Assembly: GCA_037954665.1 (NCBI GenBank)
Contig: JBBMOL010000009.1
Location: 3,100,001 to 3,164,000, forward strand
Length of the DNA: 64,000 nt
Direction of reading: 5' to 3'
DNA from: Laguncularia racemosa
Lineage: Eukaryota > Streptophyta > Magnoliopsida > Myrtales > Combretaceae
Below the pieces are notes generated by a model. It saw only the letters and a list, made by a program, of their open reading frames with translations. It was not told the origin of the DNA and searched no databases. Position 1 is the stretch's first letter, and every line of letters begins with the position of its first letter. A program made the translations under genes and the position numbers. This document shows, piece after piece, positions 21,967-33,952 of the stretch.

Positions 21967-22555
21967 TAATTATCTTTTATTTTCTTTTGACTAACCTTCT
22001 ACCATAATCTTCTTCCATCCTTTCTGTCTCTCCATTTCCACTTTTAACCTCCTTTCTTCTTTAATGTATTGTTTGTTTCTGTCTGCTTTCATAATGTTCT
22101 GTAATGCTCATTATTGTTTAATGAAGTAAATATTTTTATTTATTTCATTAATTTAATTTAGAAAGAACAAGCCCCACTAGCCTTGGCTCTACCGCCTGTG
22201 GTGGTTACTGTTTTTGCAATTTACTTATTGCAGTTTATTTTTCTCCACACGGACTGGCTAAGCCGCCTTTTGGAGTTTTATTTTCTGCAATTTACTTAAT
22301 GTTGTACCAATAAGTATATCAGTTGGAAACTAGACTTTAAGGGCTATTGGTCCAAAAGAGATACCTTGAAAGAGGGATTCTCGTTGAGTTTAGCAAGACA
22401 ACGCCACGTACTTTTGGTATTTTAACGTTTCCACAATATTACTCTAATCATCTCTATACAACAGTTTAGACTAGTAGGATAGTTTAGTTAACTCTAGACT
22501 TTCCTTAGGTCTCACTTCCTTCCAAGAAGTGTCCCCTTTCGTTCCTGTTCCCTGT

Positions 22556-22567
22556 TGGTATCAGAGC
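22556..22567 (+). other. Pararetrovirus primer binding site (tRNA-Met)
   Basis: TGGTATCAGAGC, followed by TAAA and a run of nine G. The site marks position 1 of caulimovirid genome maps. It is 283 bases before the movement-protein ATG. Confidence 0.88.
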
Positions 22568-22838
22568 TAAAGGGGGGGGTATATAGTTAGGTCGAACAAT
22601 TTTATTTTAAGTTGAGAACATAAGTCCTCTGTGGAAACCTAGACATCTATAGTGTCTGCTGAATGATCCTCTATGGAGGGTTCAAGCTGGGAAGTAGTAG
22701 TTTGACCTGCCAAGTAGCGTAAATCCTGCCGGTTAAAGGGTAGCGAAATTGAGTCGAGGTGAAACCCAGTATAAAGCTCGTTTGTAGTTTGGCGGAACAC
22801 TATTTATGAATAAGGTAAGTGAAATGTTTTGATTTAAA

Positions 22839-23570
22839 ATGAATTTATTTAATCGAACTATGTCGTCCTCTAGCTCGGTTTCAAGTGAGGAACTTGAGGA
22901 CTCTAATGTCAACAATAGAGATGAAATCTATGTAAAAGATTTTGATAAGGCAATTGACAATTGGAAAATCCTAAAATTGTCTTATGACCAAATTTATCAA
23001 ATGGCCAAATGGAAAATCTTTGGCAAAAATGACTATGTCAAATCCACAGAAGAAAGAGACATGCCTGTTTTTGATAGATTGACATCGATTGAATTAATGA
23101 ACCATAATTCCATTAAAAAATATGGACAAAAATGGAATTACATGCACATAGGTCTAATCCAAGTAAGAGCAAAACCTCTTACCAAATTAGGATTAGATAC
23201 CTCTGTCTTAATGGTCCTTAGGGATGCAAGAGAACTAGATTATGAATGATCGATCCATGCTTCGATCGAGACTAGTCTCAGTATTGGTCCAATACAGTTC
23301 GAATGTCATCCAAATGTCACCTTAGGCCTTAGGGATCAACCATAATGAAATCCCTAGTCCTTCAAATCAAAACTCATAATTACAAAATGGTTGAAGGTGC
23401 ATTGCCCATGGCAGTCATCTATAGAATTTACTTTAAATTAATGAAAACTGCATTTGGATCAAAAGCGTACAAAATTGATAAGAAAGGTCAAATGCTTCTG
23501 ATTCATATGGATATAATTAGATCCAATGTTAATGTCCCAGAATCATCAAATGGGATCAGGTAAATTTGCT
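22839..23570 (+). pseudogene. Pararetrovirus movement protein domain (N-terminus of the polyprotein)
   Basis: Opens MNLFNRTMSSSSS. Conserved blocks are KDFDKAIDNWKILKLSYDQI, MHIGLIQV and LMVLRDARELDYE, the last two being typical of caulimovirid movement proteins that widen plasmodesmata. TGA at 23247-23249 replaces a CGA seen in the copy at 33590. A frameshift precedes the second part (MKSLVLQIKTHNYKMVEGA, 23345-23563), which ends in another shift. In the minus copies movement and coat domains share one frame, so the ancestral product was a single polyprotein. Confidence 0.82.
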
Positions 23571-25370
23571 TGGTCACTGGGAAATAGAAAATCCTATTCC
23601 TTAGAAATCAATCAATGATGCTGAACCATCTAATCTTATACAGCATCAAGATGCCAAGTAACTCTTCAATTCTCAAGGAGATCATTCGAATTTCCTAGAA
23701 ATTCAATGACCTTAGGATCATCATCTAGAAGATCAATAGATCTGTCCAGGATTGATGAACTAAAAAATGTTTATGATTATCCTAAGAAACTTAATCCTTC
23801 AATTAGCAGTTTAGTCAATAAACCCATAGGATTAACCCAACCGGTCTATCACAATGATCCAGAATATGAAGAACCTACTGCTTCAGAATTAGGGGATTCT
23901 GAGCTTAATGTCATAGAAAAACCTTTTAAGCCAAATAGGATTTTTCTAAACAATGACTTTAATTCTCCTAAAAATTGGAAGAAAAGAGAATGGTATTTTA
24001 AAACTTTTGATAAGTTTAAAATACAAATTAAGGAGGATTATTATAATTTCATGAATGAAATAGGTTCTCAGATTTTATTCTTCAATTGGTTAGAAGAATA
24101 TTATTTGAAGCCTAAAATGATTAAGACAGTTAATAAAACTGTACAATGGAGACTAGGTGATGGCAACGTGGTTGAATCCACTCATTCGCCATTTAGCAAT
24201 ATCAAGTATTCCCACAAGGATAAAGGGATCTGGTGTTAAAAAGATTATTGACCAAAACAATTTTACTAATAAAAATCTTCACATAATAGGTCAACAATTA
24301 GACTGAATTGAAGATGTAGTTAGAAAACCACATGTCAATAACAATGAAACCGTTTGGAATGGAAAGAAACCACTTTTCAAACCTTTCGAAATGACTAATC
24401 CTAGTAATGAATTTCTTCAAGCTTTATGCGGAAAGAAAAAATTGTTAAAAAATAAAATGAAAATGGAATCAGTGGAATCTTTAAAATTAGACACTCCTAA
24501 GTTTAGGAATCTAATAGTTGAAGATACTCCATCTGAAAAACTTAATGTCCTTAATGAATCTAGTAATGATTCTAAGCCAGAAGTTTCATTAAAAGACTTA
24601 AGTCTTAATGATTCCAATGGTGAAGAAATTAACAAGATTACTTGGAAAGAGCCTAAAAAATTATATTATCAAAGAGCTTCACCTCCTGATATTATTTTTG
24701 AGGAAAAACCAAGTAATTATCAAAACAAATATTCTGCAGGAACCACCTATGAATGGAACATAGATGGAGCCTTAGAACAAATGATTCTTAATGTTCTTAA
24801 TCAGATGATCATGTTCGCAAATAATAACAGAGGTATTCAGGGCATATCTGATTATCAAATTGTTGTACTTTTAATTGCTGGTTTTACTGGCCAATTAAAA
24901 GGTTGGTGGGATAACTATCTCACTAAAGAACAGCGAATGAACATTTTAAATGCTATTAAAAGAAATGAATTCGGAGTTAAAATACTTAATGAATTTAATG
25001 AAACAATTCAAGATGTTGTTAATACATTAATGTTTTGTATTACTCAACATTTCATAGGGGATCCATCTCACATTAGAGATAAAAATCTGGATCTTCTATC
25101 CAATATGAAATGCAAATCCTTAGGCAAATTTTGCCAGTACAAGGATATATTCTTCCAAAGGTTATTGCTACGAGATGACTGCAATTAACCCTTCTGGAAA
25201 GAAAAATTCCTAGCCGGTTTACCTAAATTGATAGGTGAGCAGGTTAGAACCAAAATTTGTAAGGAATTCAATGGAGAAATTCCTTACAACAACCTGTCTT
25301 ATGGAGAGTTAACCTCTTATGTCTATAAGATAGGAACTCAAATGTGTAACACGATTAGGTTGCATAAGTA
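23571..25370 (+). pseudogene. Pararetrovirus linker and coat protein
   Basis: 23706-24239 encodes the linker, with SSSRRSIDLSRIDELKNV and YYNFMNEIGSQILFFNWLEE. A deletion near 24219-24237 breaks it. 24391-25188 encodes the capsid part, with ITWKEPKKLYYQRASPPD, YEWNIDGALEQMILNVLNQM and GFTGQLKGWWDNYLT. It ends at TAA, a CAA in the fragment at 31608. The protein would form the virion shell. Other stops are C-to-T changes (about 23605, 24304). Confidence 0.82.
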
Positions 25371-25982
25371 ACTTAGAAATGAAAAGAAAATGAAAAGGCA
25401 AAGCCTTGGAGATTTTTGTTTGTAGTATGATCCATCCTTTGTCTTTGACAAATCAAAATGTTCAGATTGTAAGAAAAAATCTAGGAGAAAATCTAAAAAG
25501 AAAAAGAATTTCTCTAAAAGATTCAACAAACAATCTGATAATGATGATTCTAAAAAGGATTATTCTAAGAAAAAGAAGAAACCTTTTAAAAGAATCAGAT
25601 GTTATAGATGTAGGAAATACAGTCACATAGCCAATAAATGTAAAATCGGTAAAAAACTTGACCTCCTAGATCTAGATGAACACTTAATGGAAGATATCCT
25701 GTAAATTTTTGTAGAAGCAGGATACTCTTCATATGAAGAACCTTCATCTTCAGAAGAAGAAGGGATTCAATGCAATGATATTGAATCATCTTCTGAAGAA
25801 GAAATCAATGTCCTAACTAGGGAAGAAGAAGAATTTCTTCTCAAGTTAGATTCAATGTCAGATAATCCGAAATTAAGACGGTTAGAGAATTCTAAACCAA
25901 CATCTTCAATTTCTAACAATTTAACTTAAATTTAAATGAAGTTCTTAATAGGAGTAAGTCTAGAGGTCATAAGCCAGTCACG
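25371..25982 (+). pseudogene. Coat protein basic tail and zinc knuckle
   Basis: A Lys/Arg-rich stretch (KKKSRRKSKKKKNF-like) is followed by the knuckle CYRCRKYSHIANKC near 25600, in which Gly of the usual GH is Ser but all metal ligands are kept. An acidic Ser/Glu stretch (SSEEEINVLTREEEEFL) follows. It would bind nucleic acid. TAG near 25424, TAA near 25702 and TAA near 25926 break it. Confidence 0.8.
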
Positions 25983-26585
25983 GTGAATGATCTTCATAAT
26001 GAAATTAAAATTCAGAAAGAAGAAATCAAAGAATTAAAATTGATGCAACATAAGTTGCAACAAGAATTCTTTGAAAGTAAATCTAAAATGAAAACTCAAT
26101 ATTCGGATGACACTGAATATGAAAGTTCTATTAATGAAAATTCTGGAAAAGAAGTTAATCCAGAATATCTAATGCAACTAGTAGACGTCACTACTGGGAA
26201 ATGGGTAATGAATGTTACCATTAAGATAAATAAGGAGTTTATCCTAGAAACTACTGCTCTATTTGATACTGGCACAGATTTGAACTATATTAGAGAAGGG
26301 TTAATTCCAACAAAATATTTTGAAAAAACAACCCAATCTCTAAGCTCTGCTTCCGGTAACAAATTAAACATTAGTTTCAAACTACCCAATGCCGAAGTTG
26401 TTAAAGATAATGTATCCTATAATACTAGCTTCATCTTAGTTAAAAACTTGAAGCAGAATGTCATACTAGGAACACCCTTTATCAACTTAATTCAACCTTT
26501 TAAGGTTAACAATGATGGGATTGAAACAAATTATCTTAAACAGAAGGTTTGTTTTAACTTTGTTTCAAAACCAAAAACAAAATGA
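25983..26585 (+). pseudogene. Pararetrovirus aspartic protease
   Basis: A 200-codon open stretch. A coiled-coil-like lead (HNEIKIQKEEIKELKLMQHK) precedes the active site ALFDTGTDLNYIREG, with the DTG triad intact, and the distal ILGTPFINLIQPF block. The enzyme cuts the polyprotein. The domain is readable, but it is separated by stops from the coat protein upstream and by a frame change from the reverse transcriptase. Confidence 0.83.
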
Positions 26586-28156
26586 TTGATATACTCAAAC
26601 AGAACTCAGTTTCTGAGTTAAACTGTTTAATTAAAGCCAAGGAGGACCAACTATCCGTCTTGAATGACGACTTGAATCTTCATAGAATCGAAGATCAAAT
26701 AAAAAGAAATCTTGTTAAGGAAAGGATTTCTAAATTAGAAAGTGAGATCAGAAAGGAAATGTATTCTATTTTACCCAATGCTTTCTAGGATAGGAAATCT
26801 CACTCAGTCGGATTACCTTATGAAGGTAACTTCGATGAGAAAAATATACCCACGAAGGCAAGACCTTCACAAATGTACAACGATGTTCTAAAACATTGCA
26901 AAAATGAAATTAATGATCTGTTAGCTAAAAATTTGTTTTGCAAATCCAAGTCACCTTAGAGTTGTTCAGCTTTTTATGTTAACAAAAATGCTGAAATTGA
27001 AAGAGGTGTACCAAGACTAGTAATTAATTACAAACCTCTTAATAATGTCTTAAAATGGATTAGGTACCCCATACCTAATAAGAAAGATCAGCTTGGTAGA
27101 ATACACAATGTGAAAGTGTTCCCCAAGTTTGACATGAAATCTGGGTTTTGGCAAATCTAGATCAAAGAAACCGATAAGTATAAGACAGCATTCACTGTCC
27201 CATTTTGACAGTATGAATAGAATGTTATGCCCTTTGGATTAAAAAATGCACCATCTGAGTTTCAGAGGATAATGAATGAAATCTTCAACGATTACTCAGA
27301 ATTTGTAATCGTTTATATTGATGATGTGTTGATCTTTTCTCCTAATGTGGATCAACACTTTAAACATGTAAAAGCTTTCATTAAGAAAGTTAAACACAAT
27401 GTTCTCGTAGTATCGCCTTCTAAGATTTCCTTATTCTAGACTTAAATTGGGTTCTTAGGTTTCAATATTCATAACGGGACAATCACACCAATCAAGAGAT
27501 CTATAGAATTTGCTTCTAAGTTTCCTGATGGAATTTTGGACAAAACTCAACTCCAAAGATTCTTAGGCAGCTTAAATTATGTAGCAGATTTCTTTAGGAA
27601 TCTCAATGTTTTATGCAAGCCTCTTCACAATAGGTTGAAGAAGCATCCTCCAGAATGGTTTGACATACATACAAATGTAGTTAGACAAATCAAAGAGAAG
27701 ATTAAGGAAATTCCTTGCATCCATATAGCATATCCATCCCTACCAAAGATAGTAGAGACTGATGCATCTGATATAGATATAGGTTTCGGAGGAATCCTTA
27801 AGCAGAAATCCAATGGCAATGAATGTATAGTCCAATTTATGTCAAAACACTGGAACCAATGTCAACTTAATTATTCCACAATTAAGAAAGAAATTTTAGC
27901 AATTGTTTTATCGATTTCCAAATTTTAAGGAGATTTGTTAAATCAAAAATTGCTTTTAAGAATTGACTACAAAGCAACCAAGAATGTTTTAGAGAAAGAT
28001 GTTCAAAATTTGGCTTCAAAACAGATTTTTACCAGATGGCGATCAATTTTATCTTGTTTTGATTTCGATATCGAGCATATCAATGGAACATCCAATTCTC
28101 TTCCCGATTTCCTTACTCGTGAATTCCTGCAAGGAGATGCCTCCCAAAAGGCATAA
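26582..28156 (+). pseudogene. Pararetrovirus reverse transcriptase and RNase H
   Basis: RT motifs are VPRLVINYKPLNNVLKWI, MPFGLKNAPSEFQRIMNEIF (27227) and VYIDDVLIFSP with YIDD intact. RNase H shows IVETDASDIDIGFGGILKQK, including a 2-codon duplication (DIDI) shared with the copy at 31010. Stops lie at 26786, about 26957, 27160, 27208, 27219 and 27437, mostly CAG or TGG changed to TAG. The domain ends at TAA 28154-28156, inside the start of ORF2. Confidence 0.87.
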
Positions 28157-29451
28157 AGGGAAGGAGAAGGAAGTCCCCCGAAAGGGACTTACAAATGTCC
28201 GGTCATGGCTTGTTGCCACGGCCCCCAAAACCAATGCACCACTCATAATCAAGGATGAGCAATCTTGCACCTCATCCAAACCAATGAAACGTCCCAATGA
28301 GGATAATGTGAGTTTAAACACTAATGTGGTAATTACGCTTGAATTAATCAAGGCAATTACCAGTGCGTTAGGATCATGGTCACCTAAAAAAGGCCGCAAT
28401 GAGATGATTTCTAAGAAATCATCACAAAATGTTCATATTACAGAGGTGGTGTCTTCTTCTAAGAAGGCATTAGTCCCTTAAAATGCTTTTCCAAAATCAA
28501 AATTTTATGTCAAGGATATTTTCAAGTATGTCTTCTCTGTAGAGAAAGGGATGCATGAAAAGGATCCTTTTGAATTTGCCAAGAAAATATTTCCTAAAAA
28601 TGTTTTTCATATTCCATATGACAATTTAAAAAATATGGAATATTATAAAATAATCTTATTTGAAACAGATTCTGTTTTGATTAAGCATTTTGAAAATAAT
28701 GGAGTAATTAGTTACTCAACTGCCAGAATCCATAAGGTCATTAACCTTTCGAATTGGCCTGGCAAACCCCATGAAAACCAAAAGTTCAAGATTAACCCCT
28801 TGATGCCTTTGGTACCACACCTTACCATTTATAATTATTTTGATTATAAAAAGGCGTGGTTTAATGCTTTTCTTAGAATGAACAAAAAAAGATCCCATAC
28901 CTGGTTAATCTTTTTAGAAAAATGTTCTTCAAAAAACCTTTCTTACTAGTTTGCACATTGGTGGGATGAATTTGGGGCTATTGAAGAAATAGTCCATGAA
29001 AATGCCAGAAAAGGATTCAATCTTTTCCTAAAAAATTATGAGCCCAACGCTCATGAATATATGTTCGACAAGACCATGTTATACTATATGCACATTGGTA
29101 TATCATGGGTAATGACCTGGTTCGTCGGTTACAAACCTGACCGATGCACCCAAACACCTATCCTTTCTAGAAGATTCAAGGTCAAATGGTGGGACGGATT
29201 CAAAATGTGGGATAAGGTAAAACAATCAACAATTGACCAATGGCTGACTAAGCAAAGAAGCCTTGCCCAAGGAAATGCATAGGCTCCATTTCTCTATGAT
29301 AGGGGTTTCTTAATGTCATCAATGGCCAAGACACAAAATTTAAAAAAAAATGAAAGAGGTTCTAGAAGCTGCTCTAGCTCAATTGAAGAAATCCGATGAA
29401 GAAAAGAAGACCAATGTTGAAGACTCCACTGCATCAACTTACAGTGGATAG
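28137..29451 (+). pseudogene. Pararetrovirus ORF2, second copy
   Basis: ATG at 28137 begins MPPKRHKGKEKEVP and overlaps the end of the RNase H frame by 20 bases. Open parts are 28137-28481, 28551-28949 and 29061-29282. It is broken by TAA at 28479 (CAA in relatives), TAG at 28947 and TAG at 29280. Gene order and stop position match the copy at 20043. The function is unknown. Confidence 0.75.
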
Positions 29452-29970
29452 AGCAATGAAGATGATTTCTACGGCATCAACCTAGGTAGTTCGTAGGAAT
29501 CAAATGTAAGTATTTTGTTACACTTGTAGAAAAATTCGTAGAATGAATGAAGTATAGTATTAAGTACTATACTATTTTTGGTATTTATACCGTTTTTACG
29601 AAACAATGTGTAATTCCTTCATCATATACGAAACAATGTCCCATGGTGTCATCACCAAGGCCAATGGACCAAATCGTCTTCTATGGTTTGAATGATAGGT
29701 GGATATGTCCACCGAAAAATTCTCTGGGAAGTACTATTTAAACACTAATATTCCCGACAAAAATCACTGTTCACTACAATAAAAAGTACTTTTACTATTC
29801 AAACAGTGAAAATGCAGGGTCTATAAAAGAGGAAGCTATTTCATTTCTAAGGCATCCAAAATTTTTAGACACCTAATCCTTCGGAAACCACAATTCTCTC
29901 TCAAGCACTCTCAAAACACTCTTAACCTTTTCTTCTCCATCTAACCTCTCTTCCTACCTCCGGCCACTGA
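29452..29970 (+). promoter_or_regulatory. Pararetrovirus non-coding region, left part only
   Basis: Follows ORF2 as at 21373, with the decayed hairpin near 29511, the near-palindrome near 29781 and TATAAAAG near 29822. A 28-base insertion repeating ACGAAACAATGT lies near 29600. It stops at CTCCGGCCACTGAC (29958-29971), long before the leader stem-loop and primer site would be reached. Confidence 0.75.
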
Positions 29971-29971
29971 C

Positions 29972-30007
29972 AGCAGGATATCTTCCATTAAGTGTTCATC
30001 TAGATCA
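29972..30007 (-). repeat. Inverted filler at a rearrangement joint
   Basis: About 35 bases starting GCAGGATATCTTCC match the zinc-knuckle region as read on the plus strand at 39186-39220, so they are antisense to coat protein. They lie between plus-strand non-coding DNA and plus-strand reverse transcriptase. Confidence 0.8.
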
Positions 30008-31403
30008 TCTGTTCTACTTTACCTAATGCTTTCTGGGATAGGAAATCCCACTCAGTCGAATTACCTTATGAAGGTAACTTCGATGAGAAAAATATACCCA
30101 CGAAGGCAAGACCTTCACAAATAAACAGCGATATTCTAAAACATTGCAAAAATGAAATTAATGATCTGTTAGCTAAAAAGCTAATTCACAAATCCAAGTC
30201 ACCTTAGAGTTGTTCGACTTTTTACGTTAACAAAAATGCTGAATTGAAAGAGGTATACCAAGAATGGTAATTAATTACAAACCTCTTAATAATGTCTTAA
30301 AATGGATTAGGTACCTCATACCTAATAAGAAAGATCTGCTTGGTAGAATAAACAATGCGAAAGTGTTCTCCAAGTTTGACATGAAATCTGGGTTTTGGCA
30401 AATCCAGAACAAAGAAACCGAAAGGTATACGACAGCATTCACTGTCCCATTTGGACAGTATGAATGGAATGTTATGCCCTTCGAATTAAAAAAAGCACCC
30501 TCTGAGTTTCAGAGGATAATGAATGAAATCTTCAATGATTACTCAGAATTTGTAATCGTTTATATTGATGATGCGTTGATCTTTTCTCCTAATGTGGATC
30601 AACACTTTAAACATGTAAAAGCTTTCATTAAGAAAGTTAAACACAATGTTCTCGTAGTATCGCCTTCTAAGATTTCCTTATTCCAAACTCGGATTAGGTT
30701 CTTAGGTTTCAATATTCATAATGGGACAATCACCCCAATCAAGAGATCCATAGAATTTGCTTCTAAGTTTCCTGATAGAATTTTGGACAAAACTCAACTC
30801 TAAATATTCTTAAGCAGCTTAAATTATGTAGCAGATTTCTTTAGGAATCTCAATGTTTTATGCAAGCCTCTTCACAATAGGTTGAAGAAGCATCCTCTAG
30901 AATGGTCTGACATACATACAAATGTAGTCAGACAAATCAAAGAGAAGATTAAGGAAATTCCTTACATCCATATAGCAGATCCATCCCTAGCAAAAATAGT
31001 AGAGACTAATGCATTTGATATAGATATAGGTTTCGGAGGAATCCTTAAGCAGAAATCCAATGGCAATGAATGTATAGTCCAGTTTATGTCAAAACACTGG
31101 AACCAATGTCAACTTAATTATTCCACAATTAAGAAAGAAATTTTAGCAATTGTTTTAACGATTTCCAAATTTCAAGGAGATTTGTTAAATAAAAAATTTC
31201 TTTTAAGAATTGACTGTAAAGTAGGCAAGAATGTTTTAGAGAAAGATGTTCAAAATTTGGCTTCAAAACAGATTTTTTCCAGATGACAATCAATTTTATC
31301 TTGTTTTGATTTCGATATCGAGCATATTAATGGAACATCCAATTCTCTTCCTGATTTCTTTACCTGTGAATTCCTGCAGGGAGATGCCTCCCAAAAGGGA
31401 TAA
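30008..31403 (+). pseudogene. Pararetrovirus reverse transcriptase and RNase H, third plus copy
   Basis: Begins within RT (compare 26775). It is well preserved at 30264-30803 (179 codons), with FSKFDMKSGFWQIQNKET and VYIDDALIFSP. A TAA then interrupts. RNase H follows (30882-31286), with Asp-to-Asn in IVETNAFDID, which probably destroys that catalytic site. It ends in the ORF2 overlap. Confidence 0.85.
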
Positions 31404-31597
31404 AGGGAAGGAGAAGGAAGTCCCCCAGAAGAGACTTACAAATGTCCGGTCATGGCTTGCTGCCATGGCCCCCAAAACCAATGCACCACTCGTAATCAAG
31501 GATGAGCAATCTTGCGCCTCATCCAAACCAATGAAACATCCTGATGAGGATAATGTGAGTTTAAACACTAATGTGTTGGATAATGTGAGGATAATGT
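31384..31597 (+). pseudogene. ORF2 N-terminal fragment, plus strand
   Basis: Starts MPPKRDKGKEKEVPQK and continues to KHPDEDNVSLNTNVL, where it ends at a joint. The joint holds a stuttered copy of GGATAATGTGAG (31578-31597). Confidence 0.82.
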
Positions 31598-31599
31598 AA

Positions 31600-31828
31600 T
31601 CAAGGATATATCAGGCGAATTCCGCCAATATAAGGATATATTCCTCCAAAGGGTATTGCTACGAGATGACAGCAATCAACCCTTCTGGAAAGAAAAATTC
31701 CTAACTGGTTTACCTAAACTGATTGGTGGGCAGGTTAGAACCAAAATTCATGAGGAATTCAATGGAGAAATTCCTTACAACAACCTGCCTTATGGAGAGT
31801 TAACCTCTTATGTCTATAAGATAGGAAC
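31600..31828 (+). pseudogene. Coat protein fragment, plus strand
   Basis: Matches 25128-25336: frames read LLRDDSNQPFWKEKFLTGL and IHEEFNGEIPYNNLPYGELT. It retains the CAA that is TAA in the copy at 25187. It ends at 31828/31829, where the strand switches. It forms the spacer between inverted ORF2 arms. Confidence 0.82.
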
Positions 31829-32162
31829 ATGCCTTCTCGGAAGAAGACGCCACCTCTGTAATATGAACATTTTGTGATGATTTCTTAGAAATCATCTCAT
31901 TGCGGCCTTTCTTAGGTGACCGTGATCCTAACGCACTGGTAATTGCCTTGATTAATTCAAGCATAATTACCACATTAGTGTTTAAACTTACATTATCTTC
32001 ACCGGGACGTTTCATTAGTTTGGATGAAGCACATGACTGCTCATCCTTGATTACGAGTGGTGCATTGGTTTTGGGTGCTGTGGCAGCAAGCCATGACCGG
32101 ACATTTGTAAGTCCCTTTCAAGGGACTTCCTTCTCCTTCCCTTTATCCCTTTTAGGAGGCAT
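31829..32162 (-). pseudogene. ORF2 N-terminal fragment, minus strand
   Basis: The minus-strand start codon is at 32162-32160. Conserved text includes KRPGEDNVSLNT and TSALGSRSPKKGRNEMISKK. It ends at the strand-switch joint. It is the mirror image of 31384-31597. Confidence 0.82.
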
Positions 32163-33490
32163 CTCCCTACAAGAATTCACTGGTAAGGAAATTAGGAAGA
32201 GAATCGGATGTTCAATTGATATGCTCGATATCGAAACCAAAACAAGATAAAATTGATTGCCGTATGGAAAAAATCTATTTTAAAGCCAAATTTTGAACAT
32301 CTTTCTCTAAAACATTTTTTGCTGCTTTGCAGTCAATTCTTAAAAGAAATTTTTTTATTTAACAAATCTCGAAATTTAGAAATCGTTAAAACAATAGCTA
32401 AAATTTCCTTTTTAATTGTGGAATAATTGAGTTGACATTGGTTCTAAAGTTTCGACACAAACTGGACTACACATTCATTGCCATTGGATTTTTGCTTAAG
32501 GATTTCTTCAAAACCTATATCAGACGCATCAGTCTCTACTATCTTTTGGTCAATAATCTTTTTAACACCAGATTCCTCAGCTTTCGTAGCATTCTTGAAG
32601 GGAGCTAGCTTAATTTCGGTATCCTTATGGGAATACCTGATATTGCTAAGTGGCGGATGAGTGGATTCAACCACGTTGCCATCACTTAGTCTCCATTGTA
32701 CAGTTTTATTAACTATATTAATCATTTTAGGTTTCAAATAATATTCTTCTAACCAATCGAAGAATAAAATCTGAGAACCTATTTCATTTATGAAATTATA
32801 ATAATCCTCCTTAATTTGTATTTTAAACTTATCAAAAGTTTTAAAATACCATTCTCTTTTCTTTCGATTTTTAGGAGAATTAAAATCATTATTTAGAAAA
32901 ATCCTATCGGGTTCGAAGGGTTTTTCTATAACATTAAGCATAGAATCTCCTAATTCTGAGGCAGTTGGTTCCTCATATTCTGGATCATTGTGATAGACCG
33001 GTTGGGTTAATCTTATGGGTTTATTAACTAAACCGCTAATTGAAGGATTAAGTTTCTTAGGACCATCATGAACATTTTTTAGTTCATCAATCCTGGACAG
33101 ATCTATTGATCTCCTGGATGATGATCCTAAGGACATTAAATTTCGAGGACATTCGAATGATCTCCTAGAGAATTGAAGTGTCACCTTACCATCTTGATGC
33201 TGTATTACATTAGATGGTTCGGCATCATTGATTGGTTTTTGGGGAATAGGGTTTTCTATTTTCCAGTGATCAGGTAGGTTTACCTGATCCCATTTGATGA
33301 TTTTAGGGACATTAACATTGGATCTAATTAGATCCATTTGAATTAGAAGCGTTTGACCTTTCTTATCAATTTTGTACGCTTTCGATCCAAATGCGGTTTT
33401 CATTAATTTGAAATAAATTTTATAGATGACTGCCATTAGTGGTGCACCTTCAACCATTCTGTAATTATGGGTTTTGATTAGGTATTTCAT
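32145..33490 (-). pseudogene. Deleted polyprotein copy: movement protein end and linker fused to RNase H
   Basis: A single 348-codon frame (33490-32444) starts with movement-protein text (YLIKTHNYRMVEGAPLMAV), passes through the linker (SSSRRSIDLSRIDELKNV, YYNFINEIGSQILFFDWLEE) and at about 32552 switches in frame to RNase H (IVETDASDIGFEEILKQKS). Coat protein, protease and reverse transcriptase are lost. RNase H then continues out of frame to the ORF2 overlap near 32145. The open fusion is probably accidental, because upstream movement-protein sequence is damaged. Confidence 0.85.
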
Positions 33491-33583
33491 TATAGTTTGA
33501 TCCCTAAGACCTCAAGTGACATTTGGATGACATTCAAATTGGATTGGACCAATGCTAAGACTAGTCTCGATTGAAGCATGGAT

Positions 33584-33952
33584 CGATCGTTCATACTCCA
33601 GTTCTCTTGCATCTCTAAGGACCATTAACACAAAGGTATCTAAGGACCATTAATTCCATTCTTGTCTATATTTTCGAATGGAATTATGGTTCATTAATTC
33701 AATCGATGTCAATCTATCAGAGACAGATATGTCTCTTTCTTCTGTGGATATGATATAGTCATTTTTGCCAAAGATTTTCCGTTTGGCCATTTGATAAATT
33801 TGATCATAAGACAATTTTAAGATTTTCCAATCGTCAATTGCCTTATCAAAATCTTTTACATAGATTTCATCTCTATTGTTGACATTAGAGTCCTCAAGTT
33901 CCTCACTTGGAACCGAGCTAGAGGACGACATAGTTCGATTAAATAAATTCAT
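33584..33952 (-). pseudogene. Movement protein N-terminus, minus strand
   Basis: MNLFNRTMSSSSSVPSEELE through KIFGKNDYIISTEERDI to about 33650, then a deletion removes the MHIGLIQV block; text resumes with LEYERSIHAS near 33590. The CGA codon here shows that the TGA in the other copies is derived. Confidence 0.8.
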
